From NCBI RefSeq assembly GCF_964033635.1, contig NZ_OZ035533.1:3844001-3908000 (forward strand): a stretch of DNA of 64,000 bases, given 5' to 3'. Shown in pieces: positions 28,615-36,065 of this stretch. The notes beneath the pieces were generated by a model. That model made no database searches. It had not been told where the DNA came from and saw nothing but the letters and a program-made list of their open reading frames with translations. Source of the stretch: Chitinophaga sp. MM2321 (lineage in GTDB: Bacteria; Bacteroidota; Bacteroidia; Chitinophagales; Chitinophagaceae). The number at the start of each line of letters is the position of its first letter. Position 1 is the first letter of the stretch. The position numbers were made by a program, and so were the translations under genes.

Positions 28615-28682
28615 GGTTAATATGCTGCTGTTGTTACGGTCCTTTTTTCATGGTTGAATAGTTGCAGGTTGTTTGTATAAAT

Positions 28683-29876
28683 TCATGATTCTACCACCAC
28701 TTTCCCGTTTTCCACAGAAAGATGAATGGCGCCGGTGGCTTCCAGCATTTTAAATACTTTTGATAATTCTACGTTGCGGGAGATCCCTCCGCTAAAATGT
28801 TCTTTTGTAGCCGGACCTCTGTAAATCACTTCTATATTGTACCAGCGGGCTATCTGCCGCATTACCTGTTCAATACCTGCGCTTTCAAATTGGAAGCGGC
28901 CATCTTTCCAGGCCAGTACTTCTTCTACATTGGCCTCATCCGCCACTTGCAGTGTCCCCTGCGTGGTGAGCTGCGCCTGTTGTCCGGGTCGCAGCATCCT
29001 GCTATCACCATCTTTCATCACTTTTACACTCCCTGTTATCAGTGTGGTAGCGATGGTGTTTTCATCGTCGTAGGCATTTACATTAAAGGAGGTGCCCAGT
29101 ACCGCTACCTGTATTCCTTTTACGGTTACATGGAAAGGCATGTTTTCATTTCTGGCCACTTCAAAATAGGCTTCCCCCTTTAGTTCCACTTCCCTTTTAC
29201 TACCGGTAAAAGAAGCCGGGAAACGCAGCGAGGAAGCGGCATTCAGCCATACCACGCTTCCATCGGGCAGGGAAATCCTGTATTGTCCACCGCGTGGTGT
29301 TGTGATTGTATTATATAGTGTTTCCTTCTTGGCGCTGTTTGCAATGGAGTAAGCCAGCTGTCCGTTTGCCAGTTTGATTATTTTAGCGCCGCCCTGTAAT
29401 GCCAGTGCGCCATTTTGTGCACTATCCAATGTTATCGAAGAACCATCTGCCAGCGTCAATACCGCCTTGTTGCCACCCGGCAACACTTCCTCCTTCACAG
29501 GCGCATGGTTACCTGCCAAAGGCGCACGTTTCGCCTGCATATAGGCATACCAGCCGTATGTACATCCCAGCAACAGCGCCACCGATGCCGCTACTTTCCA
29601 GAATGGCCCGAACCGCATGTTACGTACCGGGGTGGCATCGTCTGCTTCTTCCGTACGCGACGGCCCGAATAAGTTTGCCAGTACCCGCTCTGAGGCATCA
29701 CCCGGCATGGCAACCTCCGGTTCATACTGCATCATGGCGGTTTCCAGTACCTCCCGCAGTGCTTCATCGTTGGCTGATTGCTGAATCCACGCTGCCAGCT
29801 CCACTTTTTCCTCCGCCGTACAAGACTGTTGAAAAAACTTCTCCACCAGATCGTTTATTCTTCGCCGGTCATACAT
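28683..29876 (-). CDS. FecR-family anti-sigma factor, locus 1
   Basis: Membrane protein of 397 aa. The N-terminal cytoplasmic part (1-90) would bind the sigma factor. One transmembrane helix lies at about 92-112 (WKVAASVALLLGCTYGW). The periplasmic FecR domain contains TTPRGGQYRISLPDGSVVWLN and GEAYFEVARNENMPFHV, and the C-terminal DUF4974-type domain ends FKMLEATGAIHLSVEN. It receives the signal from the STN domain of the adjacent SusC and releases or activates the ECF sigma factor encoded upstream. Confidence 0.95.
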   Translation of the reverse strand: MYDRRRINDLVEKFFQQSCTAEEKVELAAWIQQSANDEALREVLETAMMQYEPEVAMPGDASERVLANLFGPSRTEEADDATPVRNMRFGPFWKVAASVALLLGCTYGWYAYMQAKRAPLAGNHAPVKEEVLPGGNKAVLTLADGSSITLDSAQNGALALQGGAKIIKLANGQLAYSIANSAKKETLYNTITTPRGGQYRISLPDGSVVWLNAASSLRFPASFTGSKREVELKGEAYFEVARNENMPFHVTVKGIQVAVLGTSFNVNAYDDENTIATTLITGSVKVMKDGDSRMLRPGQQAQLTTQGTLQVADEANVEEVLAWKDGRFQFESAGIEQVMRQIARWYNIEVIYRGPATKEHFSGGISRNVELSKVFKMLEATGAIHLSVENGKVVVES

Positions 29877-30025
29877 ATTATGAGTTTAAAAACGGGATAA
29901 GCAGCGGTTAGCTGCCGCTTTCCTGCATAAGATTGATAAAAAAAGAACCGCAATTACGTGCGTGCTATGCAGGTAGACAAGTGAGGAAGGATATATGTCT
30001 AGTTGGAAGTAAAAAATATTTATGT

Positions 30026-30631
30026 TTATTTATTAAATGCAGCTGCAATAATAAATAAGATGTAATAACTACCCGGTGATCCGGCATAATTCCTGAGCTG
30101 CTCCCGGATAGTACGGAGCGCCTGTACCATGTGCTTATTTACGGTGGAGTGGGATATCCGGAGACTGGCAGCTATTTCTTCATGTTTTAGTCCCTGTTCG
30201 CGGCTGAGGGTGTATACGAGCTTTTGTTGGGGTGGTAATTTGGCCACTGCTTTATGGAGTAACTGCTGTACATCTTTCAGTTCCAGTACTTCTTCCGCAT
30301 TGGACATGATGGTATCGGGTTGCAGGGATTTATCTGCCAGCAGCAGTGTTTCCGCCGCCATCCGTTTAAAGGCATTGATAGCGTGGTGCTGCGCCATTCT
30401 GAACAGGTACCCCCTGAAATGATCAATTTCTACAAGGCCGGCGCGGTTCTTCCATAGTTTCATAAAAACGTCCTGTACCACGTCCTCGGCCATTTCCGGA
30501 GAATCAGTCAGGCGTAAAATATAGCCATACAACCGGCTCTTATATAAATGGAAAAGAGTAGTGAACGCCGCTTCACTATCCTGCGCTGCCTGCTGCATAA
30601 GCTCCTTTTCATTATATAAATCACTCCTCAT
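30026..30631 (-). CDS. ECF-family RNA polymerase sigma factor, locus 1
   Basis: Protein of 201 aa with sigma region 2 (AFTTLFHLYKSRLYGYI, AEDVVQDVFMKLW) and region 4 (LPPQQKLVYTLSREQG followed by an HTH reading HEEIAASLRISHSTVNKHM). It ends in a short hydrophobic tail (YYILFIIAAAF), also seen in the second ECF sigma of this window. It should transcribe the downstream susCD locus, under control of the FecR protein encoded 149 bp downstream. Confidence 0.95.
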   Translation of the reverse strand: MRSDLYNEKELMQQAAQDSEAAFTTLFHLYKSRLYGYILRLTDSPEMAEDVVQDVFMKLWKNRAGLVEIDHFRGYLFRMAQHHAINAFKRMAAETLLLADKSLQPDTIMSNAEEVLELKDVQQLLHKAVAKLPPQQKLVYTLSREQGLKHEEIAASLRISHSTVNKHMVQALRTIREQLRNYAGSPGSYYILFIIAAAFNK

Positions 30632-30753
30632 ACGCTGCTTTTGGAAGAATTTGGCTGATAGATAATCTTTTTAAAAATTTACCGCAACGATTTCGTGGAA
30701 CCGGAATGTTATAAAAATAGTAATTTTTAACGTGTTGTGCTATTAAATCAGTG

Positions 30754-30969
30754 TTGCCCCCTCTCAGCCTCCCCCGAAGGGGGAGGAGAAAGGAAACGAG
30801 GCCTTATTTTGACCTTTGACTACAATCCTTTTACGGATAATACGGGGGAGTACCTTATGTGACCAGATAACATAATATTACCTACCTACATTAGATAGCC
30901 ACCTCAACTACTAAAATAAGCCCTCGTTTCCTTTCCCCTCCCCCTTCGGGGGAGGCTGGGAGGGGGCAA
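30754..30969. repeat. MITE-like element with 57-bp terminal inverted repeats
   Basis: Left arm 30754-30810 and right arm 30913-30969 are inverted copies; 55 bp starting GCCCCCTC match at 52 positions. Each arm also contains its own small hairpin (CCTCCCCCGAAGGGGGAGG). The 102-bp centre holds no ORF. No transposase is present, and no clear target duplication is visible. I have seen similar GC-rich repeats in other Bacteroidota genomes, from memory. It sits at the border between two carbohydrate loci. Confidence 0.7.
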
Positions 30970-30971
30970 AA

Positions 30972-31034
30972 AATAAACAGGCCGCTTGTCTTTGATCAGG
31001 ATGATCCCTGTCAAAAACAAACGGCCTGTTTATT
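30972..31034 (-). terminator. Long terminator hairpin after the alkaline-phosphatase-superfamily gene
   Basis: A 13-bp perfect outer stem (AATAAACAGGCCG with CGGCCTGTTTATT) is extended inward by TTGT/ACAA, TTTGA/TCAAA and CAGG/CCTG pairings, giving a hairpin of 63 nt. On the minus strand a T-rich run follows (TTTATTTTTTG). It lies 16 bp beyond the stop at 31050. Confidence 0.75.
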
Positions 31035-31049
31035 CAGATAATTGCTATC

Positions 31050-32288
31050 TTATTCCGGTAATTTACCTACCCATCTGTTCATCATATTATCCGGTCCTTC
31101 CAATACTATTTTATAGAACCCGGAAGGGATGTCTTTTACATTTACTACGGCCTGCTGCTGTTGCAGCGGCGCCTCTCCTATCAGTTTATAGGTATCCTGT
31201 CCGCCGGTTTTAAAATTATTGGTGGTGGTGGCCCATATTTTTACGGTACCTTTTTTCTCCTGTGCTTTCCACGTTAATTTCACGGTTTCATTTTCCAGTT
31301 GTGCGGTGGGTTGTGTCAGCGATATTTTACCGGTGAGTGCGGCGCCCTCCAGTTCGCGGGCGTTTTCCAGCGGAATAGGAATTTTCATGAAGCGGGCTAT
31401 GGTGGGTAAAATATCTACGATGCCTGGCTGAGCATTTTTAAAATATGGATTCAACTGCTGGGCATTTGTTACCATCCAGGTAGTGCGTTCCCGGTCAGAT
31501 TGCCCACCGTGGTTATGACCGCTGGCTGCATCGCGCCCATGATCAGTGGTGATAAAGATCAGCCAGTCTTCCCCGAAATTTTTGCGGCGGTATTCCAATG
31601 CATCCCAAATGCGGCCTACCTGGTCATCCATCATTTTGATGGCAGCATACATTCTTTCACTGTCACCGTAGCGGTGGCCCATGTCATCCGTGTATTCGAG
31701 GTATACCCATGTGAGATCAGGTGCATCTGTGCGGAGATAGCCGGCTGCTTTTGTCGCCACCTCTTCATCTATCAGGTGGATATACCAGCTGTCTTTGTCG
31801 TGCGGAAAGCGGGTGGTATCCAGTTCCAGTCCATCTACATGATGATCGATATGCAGGTGACCGGTTTGTGGCAGGTCATCTCCTACCAATTTGGTGCGGT
31901 TGTCCAGCCAGGTAGAAAATATGGCTGTTTTCTTTTGCGGGTAGGCCAGTTTAAAAAAACGGAAAATGCTCCAATAGTTATAGTTCTGCGCAGCAATATC
32001 ATTATCCCATACATTATGTTTATTCACCCAGGTACCGGTGAGCAGGCTGTTATAGCCTACTGCCGAAATGGTAGGTGTTTGTGAATAACCACCTTTTTCT
32101 CCCCCTACATAGGCACGGGTATAGCCATCTTTCCCGGCAATACGGCGCATGTTAGGCGTGGGTTGCTTTTCAATCACATCCGCGGGGATGCCGTCTACAA
32201 TAATAAACAGGGTCTTTTTTTCTTTTTGTTGCGCCGCTAGTGTGAGGCAGGAAAAAATACCTATTGAGAGGATCAATGTTTTTAACAT
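31050..32288 (-). CDS. Secreted alkaline phosphatase superfamily enzyme (nucleotide pyrophosphatase/phosphodiesterase-like)
   Basis: Protein of 412 aa with a Sec signal (MLKTLILSIGIFSCLTLAAQ). It has the metal-binding core of the superfamily: FIIVDGIPADVI at the N-terminus, SAVGYNSLLTG (nucleophile region), HIDHHVDGL, YLEYTDDMGHRYG (Asp and His ligands) and TTDHGRD with a following GHNHGG. The last 80 or so residues (from about 330) form a beta-sandwich-like extension. It probably cleaves a phosphodiester or phosphomonoester in the periplasm. It is the last gene of locus 2, after the GH2 gene, so it may dephosphorylate the same glycan. A sulfatase is less likely because no CxPxR motif is present. 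Confidence 0.85.
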   Translation of the reverse strand: MLKTLILSIGIFSCLTLAAQQKEKKTLFIIVDGIPADVIEKQPTPNMRRIAGKDGYTRAYVGGEKGGYSQTPTISAVGYNSLLTGTWVNKHNVWDNDIAAQNYNYWSIFRFFKLAYPQKKTAIFSTWLDNRTKLVGDDLPQTGHLHIDHHVDGLELDTTRFPHDKDSWYIHLIDEEVATKAAGYLRTDAPDLTWVYLEYTDDMGHRYGDSERMYAAIKMMDDQVGRIWDALEYRRKNFGEDWLIFITTDHGRDAASGHNHGGQSDRERTTWMVTNAQQLNPYFKNAQPGIVDILPTIARFMKIPIPLENARELEGAALTGKISLTQPTAQLENETVKLTWKAQEKKGTVKIWATTTNNFKTGGQDTYKLIGEAPLQQQQAVVNVKDIPSGFYKIVLEGPDNMMNRWVGKLPE

Positions 32289-32303
32289 GCGTACGTTTTT
32301 CTG

Positions 32304-32435
32304 TTATTCTTTTATCAGGAGCCACATCATACCATTTAAATCATCGCCTTGCGGCGCGATAGGCTCATCAAGATACGGAGGGAAAAGGAATTTATCAATT
32401 GCTTCCATTGTACCATTTCCCTCCGTAAATAACAT
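32304..32435 (-). CDS. Possible 43-aa ORF between GH2 and phosphatase-superfamily genes
   Basis: Minus-strand ATG at 32435 to TAA at 32306-32304, too short for usual gene calling. The C-terminal part reads FLFPPYLDEPIAPQGDDL, which looks more protein-like than chance. It fills most of a 207-bp gap and ends 15 bp before the downstream gene. A 12-bp perfect inverted repeat (TACGGAGGGAAA at 32374-32385, TTTCCCTCCGTA at 32416-32427) falls inside it, so the stretch could instead be an RNA structure or the remnant of a lost gene. No function assignable. Confidence 0.3.
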   Translation of the reverse strand: MLFTEGNGTMEAIDKFLFPPYLDEPIAPQGDDLNGMMWLLIKE

Positions 32436-32495
32436 CTCCCCTTATAAATACATTCCGGGAACTTGTTTGTCTATGCTAAAAGGATTTTAAACCCG

Positions 32496-34556
32496 TTATT
32501 TCATAAAACTTATTTCCCCGCTCTTCAGATTCCAGCGGCAACTGTCGGACAATGTCATTCCGGCATAGGTCGCTTTCACGACAAGCAGGTTATTGCCCGG
32601 TTTTAGTGTAATATCTTTCCAGAGCAGCCGCCCTAACGCATCTTTTTTTGCCTCTCCCGCGGGCTTGCCGTTTACAAAAAGTGCAGCGGCTGGCAGGTTG
32701 GTATACGCTTTAATATCGGTTTTGCTTTTGCTGCGGTCGTTGTTTCTTTTTTCAGTGAGGTAAAGCATGGGGGTTGTGTTCCAGTTTGCTTTATAAAAAT
32801 AGAAAGCATCCTTTTTTACGCGGCGGTCGTAGGTTACAAGCCCCTTGTCGTTGATACCCTGGAAACCGCCTTCTTCGCGGATGGAAGAACCAAAATCCCT
32901 GAGTGCCCAAATAAACTTGCTCCATATAAAGCGGCGCCTCCCAAATTCTTCCCAATGCGCTTCATGAAATGCGGTTTGCCATTCCTCTGCATGAAAGTCA
33001 CCATCCGGTATAGGCGCTTTCAGTTGCTCAATGTGGTGATCTATATTGGCTCCAGCACCATACTCGCTTACACCGATGGGTTTCCGGGGGAATTTATCAT
33101 GCATATCGTCCGCCCAGGCCCCTATATCCGAAAACTGCCCGCCATACCAGCCATAATATTTATTCCACGCGATTACATCGCTTACATGATTAAATGTATC
33201 GGTGTCGAGAAATGTGGCGCAGGTAGTGATCCTTGAAGGGTCCTCCTTCTTTGCGAGCTCGTTCAGCCTGCTCAGGAACGGCAGCGGGTTATCGTAATCC
33301 AGCTTTAATTCATTAAACAGACCCCAGAAGAAAATCGAAGGATGATTATAGTACTGGCGGATCATTTCCACCAGCTGCTGCCTGGCTTGCTGCTGAAGCG
33401 ATGGATCATTCGCATAGCCTGTTCCGGTATAACCGCCCGGACCCACCAGCGGTATTTCCGTCCATAAAACGATGCCGTTTTTGTCCGCCAGATCATAAAA
33501 GTAACTGGCATGGGGATAATGTGTCAGCCGCATTGCCGTGGCTCCTGATTCAAGCACCAGCGCCATGTCGCTTTCAAGGTCTTCCCGGGAGAGTGCTGAG
33601 CCACTGCCTTCAACATCTTCATGATACCCAAAGCCATATAAGTCCATGTACCGGCCATTCAACACAAACCCGGAATCCGCATCCACTTTGAAATACCGCA
33701 GGCCCAGCGGCTGCTTTACTTCATCTATCACGTTATCATCCTGCAACAGCTGCACGGCAACTTCGTATAAATAAGGGTCTTTCTTTCCTTCCCATAAATG
33801 CGGCCGCGTGATTGTAAGATGCTGTGTGACCAAAGTATCCCGGGGATCAACGGTCGATTGCGCTGTCATTACTTCTTTCTGCCTGGCGTCCCTGACGATC
33901 GTTCGCAGGGATATACCGGTACCCTTCCCGGTCAGGGAGAGTTTCGTAGCAACGCTGATCCTTGCCTTTGAGGACGAAACTTCATCCTGGCTGATATAAA
34001 CACCGGGGGAAGCATAATCCAGCGGGGTAATGCAATTTTCATTCGCGACAATCAGCCATACCTGACGGTGTAGGCCACCGTAAATATTAAAGTCCCCCGC
34101 CAGCGGCAGCACATCCATGCGGGCGGCATTGCTTACCTGCACAAGCAGCTTGTTCTCCCCGCCTGGTTTAAGATAGGGGGTAATTTCCGCGCAGAACGCT
34201 GTATACCCGCCTTTATGCTGTGTTACGAATGTATTGTTCACCAATACATCTGCCACTGAGTTCGCACCTTCAAAATACAGGAACACCCTTTTGTTTTTCC
34301 AGGAAGGATCAGTGGTAATACCGCGGGAGTACACGCCCATTGTGCGGCGGTAATCAATACTTCCCTTAAAGGGGTCACTGGCGTTCCAAGTATGCGGTAA
34401 GCTGACTTTCTCCTCCGGTGCATTTCTCCTTACATCGTAGGCAAAACGAAAATTCCAGCCGGCATTCACGTCTATATATTCTCTTCCCGCTTTATCCTGT
34501 GCATAACAACATACCGTCATTAAACATACTCCCAACAATAAAAGATTTCTTCGCAT
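32496..34556 (-). CDS. Glycoside hydrolase family 2 enzyme (beta-galactosidase-like)
   Basis: Protein of 686 aa with a Sec signal (MRRNLLLLGVCLMTVCCYAQ). GH2 organisation: jelly-roll sugar-binding domain (about 25-175), Ig-like domain (about 185-290), TIM barrel (about 295-600) and a short C-terminal beta-domain (from about 615). The acid/base is Glu416 in FFWGLFNELKLD and the nucleophile is Glu498 in IGVSEYGAGAN. RYMDLYGFGYHEDVEG and MRLTHYPH are typical barrel strands. GH2 includes beta-galactosidases, beta-glucuronidases and beta-mannosidases; the sequence alone does not decide. It starts 3 bp after the susD stop, so it is in the same operon. Confidence 0.92.
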   Translation of the reverse strand: MRRNLLLLGVCLMTVCCYAQDKAGREYIDVNAGWNFRFAYDVRRNAPEEKVSLPHTWNASDPFKGSIDYRRTMGVYSRGITTDPSWKNKRVFLYFEGANSVADVLVNNTFVTQHKGGYTAFCAEITPYLKPGGENKLLVQVSNAARMDVLPLAGDFNIYGGLHRQVWLIVANENCITPLDYASPGVYISQDEVSSSKARISVATKLSLTGKGTGISLRTIVRDARQKEVMTAQSTVDPRDTLVTQHLTITRPHLWEGKKDPYLYEVAVQLLQDDNVIDEVKQPLGLRYFKVDADSGFVLNGRYMDLYGFGYHEDVEGSGSALSREDLESDMALVLESGATAMRLTHYPHASYFYDLADKNGIVLWTEIPLVGPGGYTGTGYANDPSLQQQARQQLVEMIRQYYNHPSIFFWGLFNELKLDYDNPLPFLSRLNELAKKEDPSRITTCATFLDTDTFNHVSDVIAWNKYYGWYGGQFSDIGAWADDMHDKFPRKPIGVSEYGAGANIDHHIEQLKAPIPDGDFHAEEWQTAFHEAHWEEFGRRRFIWSKFIWALRDFGSSIREEGGFQGINDKGLVTYDRRVKKDAFYFYKANWNTTPMLYLTEKRNNDRSKSKTDIKAYTNLPAAALFVNGKPAGEAKKDALGRLLWKDITLKPGNNLLVVKATYAGMTLSDSCRWNLKSGEISFMK

Positions 34557-34559
34557 TGA

Positions 34560-36020
34560 CTACAGATTTGGATTTAGCTGGGTTTCGTTGTACGGGATAG
34601 GGAGCCAATATTTTTCTTTGGTGATCGTGCCAATGGGTTTTAAATCATCGGCTGCCTTGTGGGAATTGGCGGATTCGACCAGTTCGAGGCGTTGGAGATC
34701 GAACCAACGGGTATATTCACCTGCGAGTTCCCAGGCTCTTTCGTTGACAATCGAATCAGCGAATGCTTGTCCTGACAGGTCAGGCTGGAGATCGTTCAGG
34801 CCCGCGCGGCGGCGGATCAGGTTTACCGCATTGTAAGCATCTGCCGAAGGTGTGCCAGATGAACGCGCCTCTGCTTCAGCGTAAGTAAGCAATACCTGCG
34901 CATACCTTAAAAGCTTAACGGAAAGATCCGTGCCGGAAGTCAGAAAACCGGGAGTTGGCGTATTAACCCTGAATTTGTTATAATAAGGATGTTGGGTCTG
35001 ACCATTTTGCCAGTTAACATCCCCGTTGGCGGTTTTGAATACGGTATAAAAAGTGATGTCTTTTCTTTTCCCTTCCGGAAAATTGTTGAAGAACGTTATT
35101 TCCGCAAAGTAGTCATCCCAGCCCGATTCATCTCCCGGCATGCAGGATTTACCGTACAAGGTGCTTGGATTTCCGCAGCTGTTGCAGAATTGCAGGGTGA
35201 AAACGTCCTCGGGTGTATTATTGCTGGCCGATGTGCCGGTCCACAGGGTGGCCAGGTCAGGCACAAGGTTGAAACCATACTTGGTTTTATTGTCGATCAC
35301 TTCTTTCGCCTTGGCCGCCGCCAGCGCATATTTCGACGCATCCTTCATGGGGTATCCGCCCTCGGTCAGGTATACTTCCGCCAACAGCGATTTTGCCGTA
35401 CCCGCGCTGGCCCTGCCCGGCGCCGGTTTGATATCTTTCATGAGCGTTTCAGCCTTCTTTAAGTCCGATTCAATAAGCGCATACACCGCCGCCGGCGTGC
35501 TTTTTGTGACGGCTAACAGGTCTGTGTTATATTTTGATGTGGTAATTAAAGGGATATTACCCCAGAGCCTTACCAGCCAGAAATAAGAAAAAGCCCGTAA
35601 AAAATATGCCTCTCCTCCTATCTGGTTCAGCGTGGCCACTTCGCCGGATACTTTCTCATAATTATCAATAACGTTATTGGCGTTCTGAATGGCTTTATAA
35701 CATCCCAGCCATATTGCGCTGATCCTGGTATTGGTGGAGTTGGCGGCAAACTGGTCCATTTCCCTCAGTTCCTGCTTATTGCTGGCGGGATGGGTGGTAA
35801 TGTCGTCGGAGCCCATTATGGTCGCATTCAGGTTCGCTGTGCCGAAGCCTGATGAGTAACCGTTCTTTAAAGGCTGATAAACGCCGGTCAAAGCCGTCTG
35901 CAGCCCCTCAATTGTGCCCAGCGCGTCATCACCGATCAGCTGCCCTTCGGGATTTTCCTTCAGTTCTTTATTGCAAGCCGAAGCCGCTATCAATACCAGG
36001 ATATATAATACCTTTTTCAT
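34560..36020 (-). CDS. SusD-family outer-membrane lipoprotein, locus 2
   Basis: Protein of 486 aa with lipobox IAASAC (lipidated Cys at 16) and RagB/SusD features: GEAYFLRAFSYFWLVRLWGN, LLAEVYLTEGGYP in the TPR-like part, AQVLLTYAEAEAR, RRRAGL and ERAWELAGEYTRWFDLQRL near the C-terminus. It binds the extracellular glycan for the SusC pore encoded 45 bp upstream. The GH2 gene follows at once. Confidence 0.95.
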   Translation of the reverse strand: MKKVLYILVLIAASACNKELKENPEGQLIGDDALGTIEGLQTALTGVYQPLKNGYSSGFGTANLNATIMGSDDITTHPASNKQELREMDQFAANSTNTRISAIWLGCYKAIQNANNVIDNYEKVSGEVATLNQIGGEAYFLRAFSYFWLVRLWGNIPLITTSKYNTDLLAVTKSTPAAVYALIESDLKKAETLMKDIKPAPGRASAGTAKSLLAEVYLTEGGYPMKDASKYALAAAKAKEVIDNKTKYGFNLVPDLATLWTGTSASNNTPEDVFTLQFCNSCGNPSTLYGKSCMPGDESGWDDYFAEITFFNNFPEGKRKDITFYTVFKTANGDVNWQNGQTQHPYYNKFRVNTPTPGFLTSGTDLSVKLLRYAQVLLTYAEAEARSSGTPSADAYNAVNLIRRRAGLNDLQPDLSGQAFADSIVNERAWELAGEYTRWFDLQRLELVESANSHKAADDLKPIGTITKEKYWLPIPYNETQLNPNL

Positions 36021-36065
36021 TTTTTTTATATTTTTCCCAGCCTACAATGAGCAGGCCGACAGTTT

